From Lachnospiraceae bacterium A4 (GTDB taxonomy: Bacteria > Bacillota > Clostridia > Lachnospirales > Lachnospiraceae): DNA of 64,000 nt. Below are positions 36,931 through 45,433 of the stretch, one piece after another. The notes beneath the pieces were generated by a model. That model ran no database searches, was not told the origin of the DNA, and was given only the letters and a program-made list of their open reading frames with translations. The stretch's first letter is position 1; the number at the start of each line of letters is the position of its first letter. The DNA is taken from positions 78,483 through 142,482 of the forward strand of contig KE159564.1 in NCBI GenBank assembly GCA_000403215.2. Direction: 5' to 3'. Made by a program: the position numbers and the translations under genes.

Positions 36931-39054
36931 ATGAAACGTAAAATGATAAAACATCGTAAATTCACAACGCTGCTATTTACAGTATCTCTGTCCGCATTGT
37001 CCTTGGCAGGCTGCGGCGCAGATGCAGGACAGCCCGTTGCGGAAACTCCAGCAACCTCCGTCTCGGCAGACGTACAAGCCCCAGAGCCTGTTTCCGAGAC
37101 GGAGGCTGCCGAGGCAATGACGTCTGAGCGTGCCGCTGACTCCCAGCCAGCGCCCGCATATCCGCTGCCGGCCGCCGCAGAAGCCGCAGGCATCTACGTG
37201 AAGCCAATCCCTGAACTCGCTGACGGTTTTATCCGCGGCATGGATGTCTCCTCGATTCTCGCGGAAGAAAAAAGCGGCGTGAAATATTACAACGCCGACG
37301 GTGCCGAACAGGATGTATTTACCACCATGGCAGAAGCCGGCGTCAACTATGCCCGCATCCGCGTCTGGAACGATCCTTATGATGAGAACGGCAACGGGTA
37401 CGGCGGCGGAAACAACGATCTCGCCACGGCTGTCGCGCTCGGAAAACGTGCGACGGAAAATGGCATGAAGGTCTGCATTGATTTTCACTACTCCGACTTC
37501 TGGGCAGACCCCGCGAAACAAATGTGCCCCAAAGCATGGGAAGGCATGTCACTGGAAGAAAAAACCAGCGCCTTATATGATTTTACAAAAGACAGTGTGA
37601 CGCAGCTTCTGGATAACGGCGTCGATGTCTGTATGGTACAGGTCGGCAACGAAACCAACAACGGCATGGCTGGCGAGACACAGATTCCGAATATCGCCCA
37701 GCTCATGAACGCCGGCAGCAAGGCAGTCCGCGAAGTATCTGAAAGGTATCATAAAGAAATCAAGGTCGCGCTTCACTACACCAATGCCTCTGACTACGAC
37801 GGTCTTGACTCTATTCTGTACAAGCTCTCCTCTTTTCAGGTAGACTATGATATCTTTGCGCTGTCCTACTATCCGTACTGGCATGGCACATTTGAAAATC
37901 TTCAGAATGTCATGGCAAATATTCAGAACAAATACGGCAAGGAGACATTAATCGCCGAGACTGCTTACTGCTACACGACAGAGGATACCGACGGCTCTGG
38001 CAACAGTGTCGGCGAATCAGACCTGCTTGACGCATACGGCGCCACAGTCCAGAGCCAGTCTACGGCACTCCGCGATGTCTGCGCCGCCGCAAGCGAATCC
38101 GGTGCGCTCGGCGTCTTTTACTGGGAGGGCGCATGGATTACTGTCGGCGATAAAAATGCAGACAACAGCCCTATCTGGGAGGAATTTGGTTCGGGCTGGG
38201 CAAGCAGCTACGCCGCGGGATATGACCCCAAAGATGCGGGACAGTACTATGGCGGCTGTTCATGGGATAACCAAGCGCTGTTTGGCGCTGACGGAAAACC
38301 GCTTGAATCCCTAAATACCTTTAAATGGTTAAAATACGGCACCAGCGCTGAGCCTGCGATTGATCTGGTCAATGTCCCGACGGTCATATGCAATATCGGC
38401 GCCGATGTGGAGATGCCCGAAACAGTGGAGGTGGTCTATAATAACCGCGACCTGAATACCTCCATGCCCGTCGAATGGTACGATGAGATGGTCAAAAACA
38501 TTGATACCTCCAAGGCTGGAACCCATGAGATCACAGGCAGAATCCTCGATGAACATGCCACCTCAGATGACCATACCGAAATCTCCTGTACCGTCAAGAT
38601 AGAAATGCTCAATTATGTCGCAAATCCAAGCTTCGAAGATACGGATACCTCCATGTGGAACATCACCTATGAGGGAGACAACAATCCGACTGATTTCCAG
38701 CAAAAAGAGTCTGACGCCCACTCCGGTGAGTACGCATTTCACTTTTGGTCAGAATCCGATATGGACTTTGCTATCGAACAGGAGTTTACTGATTTAGAGC
38801 CCGGCACGTATGCCCTAACCGCATACTTCCAAGGCGGCGATATTCAAGACAGTGCCAAGCTAGAGTTCTATGCGTCCACCGGCGGCACGGTATCCTCAGA
38901 TGATTTTACCGCGCAGGGCTATGCAAACTGGCAGGCGCCCTCTCTCCCTTCCATAGAGGTCACAGACGGCACACTCACCATCGGTATGCATATCCAGTGC
39001 AACGCAAAAGGCTGGGGCACAATTGATGATTTTACGCTGAACAAGCTTGATTAG
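36931..39054 (+). CDS. Secreted GH53 endo-beta-1,4-galactanase lipoprotein
   Basis: 707 residues. Signal peptide with lipobox LAGC near residue 28, then an Ala/Pro/Thr-rich linker to about 90. The GH53 catalytic barrel spans about 95-440: GMDVSSILAEE, YARIRVWNDP, CIDFHYSDFWADPAKQ, acid/base Glu in VQVGNETNNGM and nucleophile Glu in IAETAYCYT. A bacterial Ig-like domain (NVPTVICNIGADVEMP) and a C-terminal beta-sandwich carbohydrate-binding module (NYVANPSFEDTDTSMWN) follow; the latter resembles galactan-binding CBM61. It would depolymerise plant arabinogalactan I outside the cell. Start at 36931 has GGGAGG upstream. The stop overlaps the convergent transporter gene. Confidence 0.92.
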   Translation: MKRKMIKHRKFTTLLFTVSLSALSLAGCGADAGQPVAETPATSVSADVQAPEPVSETEAAEAMTSERAADSQPAPAYPLPAAAEAAGIYVKPIPELADGFIRGMDVSSILAEEKSGVKYYNADGAEQDVFTTMAEAGVNYARIRVWNDPYDENGNGYGGGNNDLATAVALGKRATENGMKVCIDFHYSDFWADPAKQMCPKAWEGMSLEEKTSALYDFTKDSVTQLLDNGVDVCMVQVGNETNNGMAGETQIPNIAQLMNAGSKAVREVSERYHKEIKVALHYTNASDYDGLDSILYKLSSFQVDYDIFALSYYPYWHGTFENLQNVMANIQNKYGKETLIAETAYCYTTEDTDGSGNSVGESDLLDAYGATVQSQSTALRDVCAAASESGALGVFYWEGAWITVGDKNADNSPIWEEFGSGWASSYAAGYDPKDAGQYYGGCSWDNQALFGADGKPLESLNTFKWLKYGTSAEPAIDLVNVPTVICNIGADVEMPETVEVVYNNRDLNTSMPVEWYDEMVKNIDTSKAGTHEITGRILDEHATSDDHTEISCTVKIEMLNYVANPSFEDTDTSMWNITYEGDNNPTDFQQKESDAHSGEYAFHFWSESDMDFAIEQEFTDLEPGTYALTAYFQGGDIQDSAKLEFYASTGGTVSSDDFTAQGYANWQAPSLPSIEVTDGTLTIGMHIQCNAKGWGTIDDFTLNKLD

Positions 39055-39566
39055 AACTTAGAACGGTCAAGCAACGGTTTGACCTTATGCACAAGCATTC
39101 CGATCAGACCTCCTGTGACAAGACCTGAAGCCAAGAGTGCTGGCAGATAAAATGCGATTTTCAGATTCTGTACTACAAGGACTGCTACTGCCAACTGGCC
39201 GATATTGTGGCTTACACCGCCCGCGAGACTCACGCCCGCGATGGAAAGCCACTTTTTTTTCTTTAAAAGAACCATAACCACAAGGCTAAGCAGCCCGCCC
39301 GCGAGGCTGTAGAGCATCATTGACAGGTTGCCAAACAAAAAAGAAACCAGCACAATGCGCATCACCTGTATCGCAAACACCTGATAAACCGGGAGCGTGT
39401 ACAGCGCAAACACTGTAATAATATTGGGCAGTCCAAGCTTCACACCCGGTATGCCAAAATAAAATGGTATCAGTGCCTCCACATATCCAAATATCATTGC
39501 CAGCGCTGTCAGCAGCCCGCAGCGCGCCACACTTTTCGTCGTCATCTCCACGCCTACCTTCATCAC
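39051..39566 (-). CDS. Gx transporter family membrane protein
   Basis: 171 residues with five or six hydrophobic helices, opening MTTKSVARCGLLTALAMIFGYVEALIPF and containing GVKLGLPNIITVFALY. This is the Gx transporter or heptaprenyl diphosphate synthase component I family, related to ECF transporter S components. The substrate is unknown. The true start may be the ATG at 39545 (MTTKS), which has AAGGTAGG upstream. It follows a NusG domain II protein, a standard pairing. Confidence 0.82.
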   Translation of the reverse strand: MMKVGVEMTTKSVARCGLLTALAMIFGYVEALIPFYFGIPGVKLGLPNIITVFALYTLPVYQVFAIQVMRIVLVSFLFGNLSMMLYSLAGGLLSLVVMVLLKKKKWLSIAGVSLAGGVSHNIGQLAVAVLVVQNLKIAFYLPALLASGLVTGGLIGMLVHKVKPLLDRSKF

Positions 39567-39580
39567 AGTTTTGTTTTATA

Positions 39581-39952
39581 TTATGGCACAATCACATCTG
39601 GAAGCTGGCTGTCCCTGTCACCGCAAACCTCCACCACCAGTTTGTGCGGTAGGCAGATAATCGTCTCGCCGCTTTTTGAAATTGGCTTGTACGCCATACA
39701 GTATTTGTCCGCACAGTCTGCATCTGCCATATACGCAGTGCCGTTTTCTATGACAAGTCTGTTATACCCCAGTTTTTCCGTCATCGTGACGGTCTGATTA
39801 TCCGCCAGACTGTACTCCCCGTAAAGCTCGCCATCTATCGTAATTCGAAGCGTGTCCCCCTCGTTTTTCTGGTAAAAAGCTGCTGCAATGGCAGACACTG
39901 CGATGACAATGGCTACCGCGATGACTACAATCAAATCTCTTTTACAAAACAT
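39581..39952 (-). CDS. NusG domain II-containing membrane-anchored protein
   Basis: About 123 residues. One N-terminal transmembrane helix (LIVVIAVAIVIAVSAIAAAF) and an extracellular beta domain of NusG-II type with four conserved cysteine/histidine positions (DADCADKYCMAYKP, IICLPHKLVVEV). Homologues are found beside Gx transporters and FMN-transferase genes in Firmicutes, suggesting an envelope redox or quinone-related role; this is inference. I favour the ATG at 39952 with GGTGG upstream over 39970. Confidence 0.8.
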   Translation of the reverse strand: MFCKRDLIVVIAVAIVIAVSAIAAAFYQKNEGDTLRITIDGELYGEYSLADNQTVTMTEKLGYNRLVIENGTAYMADADCADKYCMAYKPISKSGETIICLPHKLVVEVCGDRDSQLPDVIVP

Positions 39953-39994
39953 TCCATTCCACCATGTCATTTTGACGCGTTTATGAAGTGCATA

Positions 39995-40942
39995 TTAATA
40001 GGAAAGGATTTCATACCCTTCTTCTGTGACAAGCACCTGTATCTCCCACTGCGCCGAGGGGAGTCCATCTTCTGTGTACACGGTCCAGCCATCATCCTCT
40101 GAGATGTAAATCTCGTCTTTTCCCATATTAATCATAGGCTCGATCGTGAAAACCATTCCCGGAACCATCAGCATTCCTGTATCCTTGAGACTTACATAGC
40201 TGACCCATGGGTCCTCATGAAATTCCAGACCGACTCCGTGGCCGCCAATATCCTTGACAACCGAATATCCATTCTGCATGACAAACTCATGGATTGCGGC
40301 GCCCATATCGCCAAGCTTTCGCCACGGCTGCACATATTGCAGACCAATCTCAAGGCTCTGTTTGGCAATCTCTACCAGCCGTCTCTTCTCCGCAGCGACA
40401 TTTCCAATACAATACATTCTGGACGAATCAGAAAAATAACCCTTGTAGATTGTGGACGCATCTACATTGACAATATCGCCGTCCTTTAAAATCTCATTTT
40501 TTGACGGAATCCCATGACACACAACACTGTTGAGAGAGGTGCAGACACTCTTGGGATACCCTTCATAATTTAGTGTCGCCGCCGTCGCATTGTGCTTCTT
40601 GGTGATGCTGCACACCCAGTTATCAATCTCCTGCGTAGAGATTCCCTCCTGAATATGTTCATCAATATAATCCAAAATCTCTATATTAATCTTGGCGCTC
40701 TCGCGGATACCTTGTATTTGTTCAGGATTTTTGATAATGCGCCGCGGCGGCACCAGCACACATTTACGTCTGTACTCGTCCAGCTTCTCATCAAAAGAAC
40801 CATGGCATTTCTTGTACTTTTTCCCGCTGCCGCACCAGCAGTTATCATTTCTGCCCAGCTTCTCTTCCACTTCAAGTTCAAACATATTCTTGTTTGACAC
40901 CTTTTTGCGCATTAAATTGTACTCTAATATATTTTTTCCCAT
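39995..40942 (-). CDS. map: Type I methionine aminopeptidase with SEC-C zinc motif
   Basis: 315 residues. The N-terminal SEC-C motif LGRNDNCWCGSGKKYKKCHG (residues 29-48) binds zinc and is thought to dock on the ribosome. The pita-bread catalytic domain has the metal ligands in DIVNVDASTIYKGYFSDSSR, the His in GGHGVGLEFHEDP, FTIEPMINMG and SAQWEIQVLV. It removes the initiator methionine from nascent proteins. The first ATG is kept (GGGAG upstream); monocistronic. Confidence 0.95.
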   Translation of the reverse strand: MGKNILEYNLMRKKVSNKNMFELEVEEKLGRNDNCWCGSGKKYKKCHGSFDEKLDEYRRKCVLVPPRRIIKNPEQIQGIRESAKINIEILDYIDEHIQEGISTQEIDNWVCSITKKHNATAATLNYEGYPKSVCTSLNSVVCHGIPSKNEILKDGDIVNVDASTIYKGYFSDSSRMYCIGNVAAEKRRLVEIAKQSLEIGLQYVQPWRKLGDMGAAIHEFVMQNGYSVVKDIGGHGVGLEFHEDPWVSYVSLKDTGMLMVPGMVFTIEPMINMGKDEIYISEDDGWTVYTEDGLPSAQWEIQVLVTEEGYEILSY

Positions 40943-41070
40943 AAATGCATTCTCCCGATCATATTTATCCTACTTTATCTTACACTTTGTTTGAGGATAT
41001 GGCAAGGAAATTTTGCGCTTTGATGCATAACGGCACAAAGGCTGCACACTCTATTGAAAAGGAGGATTTT

Positions 41071-41577
41071 ATGAAAACGTTAAAAACTTATATGCGCATT
41101 GGCATTTTCTTTGTCATCACAACAGGCTCACTTGCGCACTTTTTCTATGACTGGTCTGGTCATGCCTCTATTGTCGGATACTTTACGCCGGTCAATGAAT
41201 CCATCTGGGAACATATGAAATTACTATTTTTTCCAATGCTGCTGTACGCATTTGTGTTGACCGTTCGCTTGAGACATCATGCTCCAAGTATTCCATCTGC
41301 ACTCTGCACTGGCATTTTATTGGGAACTTTTCTCATTCCGCTTTTTTTCTACAGTTATACGCTGGTACTTGGAAAAGCTTTTTTGGTGTTGGATATTAGC
41401 ACGTTTCTTGTGAGCATTCTTATTGCCTTCTGGCTTTCTTACAGGCTGGCATCGTCCGTCAAGATTCTTCAGTATACACCACTGCTTTACTGCCTTGTTG
41501 GGATTTTGTTCGTGCTATTTATATTATTTACGCATAATCCTCCTGCGGCGAAAATTTTTGAGGACCCTGCAATTTGA
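41071..41577 (+). CDS. DUF6512-like small membrane protein
   Basis: 168 residues with five hydrophobic helices. Conserved-looking segments are GSLAHFFYDWSGHASIVGYFTPVNESIWEHMKLLFFP at the N-terminal side and a C-terminal HNPPAAKIFEDP. From memory this is the DUF6512 type seen in Clostridia; function unknown. ATG at 41071 has a perfect AAAGGAGG site 6 bases upstream. The tail seems slightly shorter than I expect for the family, which may be natural variation. Confidence 0.7.
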   Translation: MKTLKTYMRIGIFFVITTGSLAHFFYDWSGHASIVGYFTPVNESIWEHMKLLFFPMLLYAFVLTVRLRHHAPSIPSALCTGILLGTFLIPLFFYSYTLVLGKAFLVLDISTFLVSILIAFWLSYRLASSVKILQYTPLLYCLVGILFVLFILFTHNPPAAKIFEDPAI

Positions 41578-41639
41578 TGTTGGGCAGAATGTTATTATAG
41601 CAAATTTTTCAAAAATTCCCCAAATATCGTAAAAAAGAG

Positions 41640-41668
41640 TTGACTTCTATTTTTTTATCTGATACACT
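41640..41668 (+). promoter_or_regulatory. Promoter of tRNA-Leu
   Basis: TTGACT at 41640-41645, 17-base spacer, TACACT at 41663-41668, ending 21 bases before the tRNA 5' end. Confidence 0.75.
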
Positions 41669-41689
41669 GTAAAAGCGTATTTAGTAAAT

Positions 41690-41769
41690 GCGGATATGGC
41701 GGAATTGGCAGACGCGCCAGATTTAGGTTCTGGTGGGCGACCGTGCAGGTTCAAGTCCTGTTATCCGCA
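41690..41769 (+). tRNA. tRNA-Leu (anticodon TAG)
   Basis: Acceptor stem GCGGATA/TATCCGC pairs fully. The anticodon arm CCAGA-TTTAGGT-TCTGG gives anticodon TAG, and a long variable arm (GGGCGACCGT) and T-loop GGTTCAAGTCC are present, as in class II tRNA-Leu. CCA is not encoded (CAT follows). Confidence 0.97.
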
Positions 41770-41770
41770 T

Positions 41771-41801
41771 AAAATAAGGGTTTTAAGACCCTTATTTTTT
41801 T
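41771..41801 (+). terminator. Terminator of tRNA-Leu
   Basis: AAATAAGGG/CCCTTATTT stem with an 8-base loop running into a T7 tract, directly behind the tRNA. Confidence 0.9.
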
Positions 41802-41821
41802 GCGTTTGACGGCAATTTTTG

Positions 41822-42574
41822 TTATATTTTACCGTTCCCTGCGGTACGCAGCGCAATGCTGCCCAGTCCGCATTCCAGCACTGCTTTTCCCAATGCTTCC
41901 CCGTTTGACTGTATTTTTTGCGTTCCCAGACAACTTATTTTATTACCGTTTAGCCGAATGCTTCCCAGCGCACAGGAGAGTTTATACTTAAAATCACTCT
42001 CTTTATTGTCCAGTTCGAATTTACAGCTCCCCACGCCACAGTTTACCTTGAGGTCTCCATTGACGCGGCCCTGATAGACACTCTCGCCCACACCGCAGTC
42101 TACGCTGAGGCTGCCTGCTGTGATCTCCTTCATCTTTGCTTTTCCGGCGCCAATCTCCACCTTCAGCTTTTTTTGCACGGAAAGTTTTGCTGCCTTCCAC
42201 TTGCCTGCACCGATTTGGACATTGAATTTTTGGCAGGAAAGAGGCACCTCCTCCATCTTTACTTCTCCGGCGCCGGCGTCCAGCACAATGTTTTCAAAAA
42301 ACATGCCCGACGGGATATACAAGGTAATGTGCACGGTCTGCTTGTTCGGCAGATTGATCAATGCATTTTTGAACTGATAGCGCACGGCAAGCGTTCCTTC
42401 TGTTACACCACAATCATACTGCCTCTCCTCCACGTTCTCTGCCTCGATTCGGATTTCCCCTGCCGCTGCTTCTTTTACTTCAACACCTGCCGCCGCAATC
42501 CTAAGCTCAAGGCGCTTCACATCATCTGCTGCAAATGTATTTATTTTTATTTCTGTTTTTGTCTTTGTTTCCAT
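41822..42574 (-). CDS. DUF4097 beta-strand repeat protein
   Basis: 250 residues with no membrane helix. A right-handed beta-helix-like repeat is evident: VLDAGAGEVKMEEV, VQIGAGKWKAAKL, VEIGAGKAKMKEI, VDCGVGESVYQGRV, VNCGVGSCKFEL, LECGLGSIAL. The G-A/V-G-x turn recurs about every 20 residues. This is the DUF4097 (LiaG/adhesin-like) fold found beside LiaF and PspC-type envelope stress genes. AAGGAGG precedes the ATG. It follows the LiaF-like gene in the same operon. Confidence 0.85.
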   Translation of the reverse strand: METKTKTEIKINTFAADDVKRLELRIAAAGVEVKEAAAGEIRIEAENVEERQYDCGVTEGTLAVRYQFKNALINLPNKQTVHITLYIPSGMFFENIVLDAGAGEVKMEEVPLSCQKFNVQIGAGKWKAAKLSVQKKLKVEIGAGKAKMKEITAGSLSVDCGVGESVYQGRVNGDLKVNCGVGSCKFELDNKESDFKYKLSCALGSIRLNGNKISCLGTQKIQSNGEALGKAVLECGLGSIALRTAGNGKI

Positions 42575-42613
42575 TGTTATCCTCCTTAATTGTCATTGCA
42601 TTTTTTCACGCTG

Positions 42614-43327
42614 TTACACATAATGAAGCTCAATATTTCCAAAATTTGTCTCGCCGCGCAGCCGCAGTGTCGCACTGCTCGTACCCAGACACGTTCCATG
42701 CTCAAGGATACTGCCAAAACAGTGCTCAAGCTCCTTTTGTACCTTCCATTCCTTAGGAATAAAGAGAATTATTGCGCCGAAATTATTCTCAATCTGTACC
42801 TCTGCCAGCTCTCCCTGAATGATGGCATTGTCAAAATAAATCTTCATTCCGCCAAAATTATTCTCCAGACGCGCCTTGGTGAAATTGTCTGAATTAATAT
42901 AGCGAATCGCCTCCCCAAAGTTATTCTCACAGCGGATCTTAGACTTGCTGCACTGTTCATTGCTGATGCCCATTCCTTTGTTGCTGTCACTATCCCAGTC
43001 AATCTCAACACTTTGTTTTCCCTTTTTATGGGTACCAAACAGAATCGAAAAACCAATGCTGAAAAGCAGCGCAGCAACCAATATCGTCCACGGCGTCAGC
43101 CCTTCTATGTGCAGCGCTTTTTCATAGATTATCAATAAAAACGCGGCGGCAAATATCGTTTCATATAAATTTCTGCGGCGGATTCCATCCACCACAGCCC
43201 AAATCAATACCGCAGATGCCAGAATCGTAAAAATCCCCACATCCGGCAAGATACCGATTTTACTCGCAATGACGATTACTGCCATCACGATAAAAAAGAT
43301 TCCCCAAAAAACATTTTTTCCTCTCAT
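42614..43327 (-). CDS. LiaF-like envelope stress membrane protein
   Basis: 237 residues. Four short hydrophobic helices in residues 5-85, then a C-terminal beta domain with repeats ending in NNFGEAIRY, ENNFGGMKIYF, ENNFGAIILF and TNFGNIELHYV, the cell-wall-active antibiotic response (LiaF C-terminal) pattern. LiaF-type proteins modulate envelope-stress signalling. The ATG overlaps the stop of the LytTR gene by 4 bases, so they are translationally coupled. Confidence 0.85.
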   Translation of the reverse strand: MRGKNVFWGIFFIVMAVIVIASKIGILPDVGIFTILASAVLIWAVVDGIRRRNLYETIFAAAFLLIIYEKALHIEGLTPWTILVAALLFSIGFSILFGTHKKGKQSVEIDWDSDSNKGMGISNEQCSKSKIRCENNFGEAIRYINSDNFTKARLENNFGGMKIYFDNAIIQGELAEVQIENNFGAIILFIPKEWKVQKELEHCFGSILEHGTCLGTSSATLRLRGETNFGNIELHYV

Positions 43328-43785
43328 AGCTGCAACCTCTTTTCTTCCAATTTGCTAATTAATGGTTTATAGTAATACCTTGAGACATAGACCTGCTTGT
43401 GCGTGTTGAGAAACGCTACGACACTCGACGCTGTCAAATTCCGGTTAATAGAATAAATATGGTTCGTATTTAAGATTGTGGACTTTGACACCCTCATAAA
43501 AAATCTCGGAAGAAGTTCTTCGAGCTCATAGAGCCTGTATTTAATCTGGTATGCATCTGTCCTTGTGTGCGCACTGATTCCATTTTCATCTGTCTCAAAA
43601 AATAAAATCTCATCAAGCATCAGATAATACTCTGTATTTCCTTTATAGAATACAAACTTCTGCATGGTGCCCGCCGCTTCACTTACTGCCCTTTGGACTG
43701 CGCTGATTTCCTCTGTCAAACGCCTGCACTGAATCAGCACCACGTCCTCCTGCAAGGCTTCGTCAATCTCGATTTTGATCTTCAT
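43324..43785 (-). CDS. LytTR DNA-binding regulator without receiver
   Basis: About 153 residues. MKIKIEIDEALQEDVVLIQCR opens a short helical segment, followed by a LytTR domain at 60-150 (YYLMLDEILFFETDENGISAHT, FMRVSKSTILNTNHIYSINRN, QVYVSRYYYKPL). It lacks a receiver domain, so it is not a classical response regulator. Start at 43785 is taken because GGAAG precedes it and the longer frame to 43857 crosses a hairpin. Promoter of the LytTR-LiaF-DUF4097 operon, which it probably autoregulates. Confidence 0.88.
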   Translation of the reverse strand: MKIKIEIDEALQEDVVLIQCRRLTEEISAVQRAVSEAAGTMQKFVFYKGNTEYYLMLDEILFFETDENGISAHTRTDAYQIKYRLYELEELLPRFFMRVSKSTILNTNHIYSINRNLTASSVVAFLNTHKQVYVSRYYYKPLISKLEEKRLQL

Positions 43786-43833
43786 ACTCCACACTTCCCA
43801 ACATTCTTCTGTAACCTTTTCTATATAATAATA

Positions 43834-43878
43834 AAATGAACCACTGATGTAAAGCATTTTACACCAAGTGGTTCATTT
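43834..43878 (-). terminator. Terminator after the second MATE gene
   Basis: Outer 12-bp stem AAATGAACCACT/AGTGGTTCATTT with an inner TGTAAA/TTTACA stem, followed on the minus strand by TATTATTAT. It lies 14 bases after the MATE stop and within the leader of the LytTR operon. Confidence 0.7.
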
Positions 43879-43892
43879 TTGAGGGTAAGTGG

Positions 43893-45278
43893 TTACTGGT
43901 TGTCCGGTACCTTGCTGATAACCTTTTTATGAATCCGTATCATAAAGAGCGCCGACACGCACAGCGACATCATCTCCGCAATGGGGAATGACCACCACAC
44001 TGCGTTGAGACCGCCAAGCTGCGCAAGGATATATGCTACTGGCAGCAGTACAACAAGCTGTCTCGCAACCGATACCACAAGGCTGTATACCCCGTTTCCA
44101 AGCGCCTGAAAAACAGAACCCGCGATAATGCAGAACCACGCTGCCAAAAAATGAATCCCGATAATGTGCAGTGCCGGCACGCCGATCGCAAGCATTTCTT
44201 CCGATGCTTCAAACATGCCAAGCAGCGCTGCGGGCACTGTCTGAAAGACGATAAAACCGACAAAGAGCAGCGCAAACGCATACACAAGACTGCACTTGAT
44301 CGCTTTGACCAGACGGCTTCTCTTCCCCGCACCGTAATTGTATGCCACAATCGGTATGAGCCCATTGTTCAGTCCAAACACAGGCATAAAGAAAAAGCTC
44401 TGAAGTTTGAAATAAACGCCAAACACGGCAGTCGCCGTCGATGAAAAGGTAATCAGTATCATATTCATTCCATAGGTCATGACAGAGCCAATTGCCTGCA
44501 TGATAATCGCCGGCACACCAACCTTATAAATGTTGGCAATCGTAGCTCCGTCTGGTCTGAAACCTTTGATCGAAAGCGTAATTTCTTTGTTTTTCCTGAT
44601 ATTAAACAAAAATCCCAGCGTCCCGCCTACAATCTGCCCAATCACTGTCGCAATCGCCGCGCCTGCCACGCCAAGCTTTGGCATTCCCAACAATCCAAAA
44701 ATCAATATCGGGTCCAAAATAATATTAATCACCGCACCGACGGCTTGTGTAATCATGGAATACAGGGTCTTTCCAGTAGACTGCAGCAGCTTCTCAAATA
44801 TCAACTGCGCATAAATACCAAACGAGCACACGCACACAATTGTCAAGTACTGTATTCCATATGACAAAATTTCCGGGTCTGCATCCTTGAGCTGGCTTGC
44901 ATAAAAAGGTCTGACCCCCACAATTCCCACAATCACAAACACGATAAAGTTCATTACTGCCAGAAAAATACCATTCATGGCAGTCTTGCTCACCTGCTTC
45001 AAATCCCCTTCTCCAAGCTGTTTTGAGAGAAGCGAGTTGACGCCCACACCGGTTCCTGTGCCAAGCGCAATCAAAAGCGTCTGGATTGGAAACGCAAGTG
45101 ACACGGCTGTCAGTGCATTCTCGCTCAGCTTTGCCACAAAAATACTGTCCACAATATTATAGAGTGCCTGTACCAGCATAGAAACCATCATCGGCAGAGA
45201 CATATTTAAAAGCAGCTTGTTGACGGGCATCACGCCCATTTTATTTTCCTGTATTTTTGTATCTTTTTTACTACTCAT
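43893..45278 (-). CDS. MATE-family efflux transporter
   Basis: 461 residues and twelve predicted transmembrane helices. Family motifs: MPVNKLLLNMSLPMMVSMLVQALYNIVDSIFVAKL, GTGTGVGVNSLLSKQLGEGD and, in the second half, LIPIVAYNYGAGKRSRLVKAIKC. It belongs to the NorM/DinF-like group that exports cationic drugs or metabolites. It is distinct from the MATE gene at 5197-6531. A good AGGAGG-like site (GGAGGAAAACG) precedes the start. Confidence 0.93.
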   Translation of the reverse strand: MSSKKDTKIQENKMGVMPVNKLLLNMSLPMMVSMLVQALYNIVDSIFVAKLSENALTAVSLAFPIQTLLIALGTGTGVGVNSLLSKQLGEGDLKQVSKTAMNGIFLAVMNFIVFVIVGIVGVRPFYASQLKDADPEILSYGIQYLTIVCVCSFGIYAQLIFEKLLQSTGKTLYSMITQAVGAVINIILDPILIFGLLGMPKLGVAGAAIATVIGQIVGGTLGFLFNIRKNKEITLSIKGFRPDGATIANIYKVGVPAIIMQAIGSVMTYGMNMILITFSSTATAVFGVYFKLQSFFFMPVFGLNNGLIPIVAYNYGAGKRSRLVKAIKCSLVYAFALLFVGFIVFQTVPAALLGMFEASEEMLAIGVPALHIIGIHFLAAWFCIIAGSVFQALGNGVYSLVVSVARQLVVLLPVAYILAQLGGLNAVWWSFPIAEMMSLCVSALFMIRIHKKVISKVPDNQ

Positions 45279-45348
45279 TCGTTTTCCTCCACTTTTCTTT
45301 ATCAGCTACTACAAAACTTAATCACAAGTTCCACTTAAAAAACAAGCT

Positions 45349-45375
45349 CATACCTGCCTCATCACAGCAGGTATG
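45349..45375 (-). terminator. Terminator after aspartate kinase
   Basis: Stem CATACCTGC/GCAGGTATG with 9-base loop, followed on the minus strand by AGCTTGTTTTTTAAG. It is 58 bases after the kinase gene stop. Confidence 0.75.
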
Positions 45376-45433
45376 ACCCTGTTTCCTATCCATCATTTTC
45401 CCTCAAAACCAGAATTAATAGATGGCCAGTGTA

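Noticed and set aside
36973..37521. 182-codon minus-strand frame
   Set aside because: Shadow of the GH53 galactanase in a GC-rich segment; composition and lack of a start signal argue against it.
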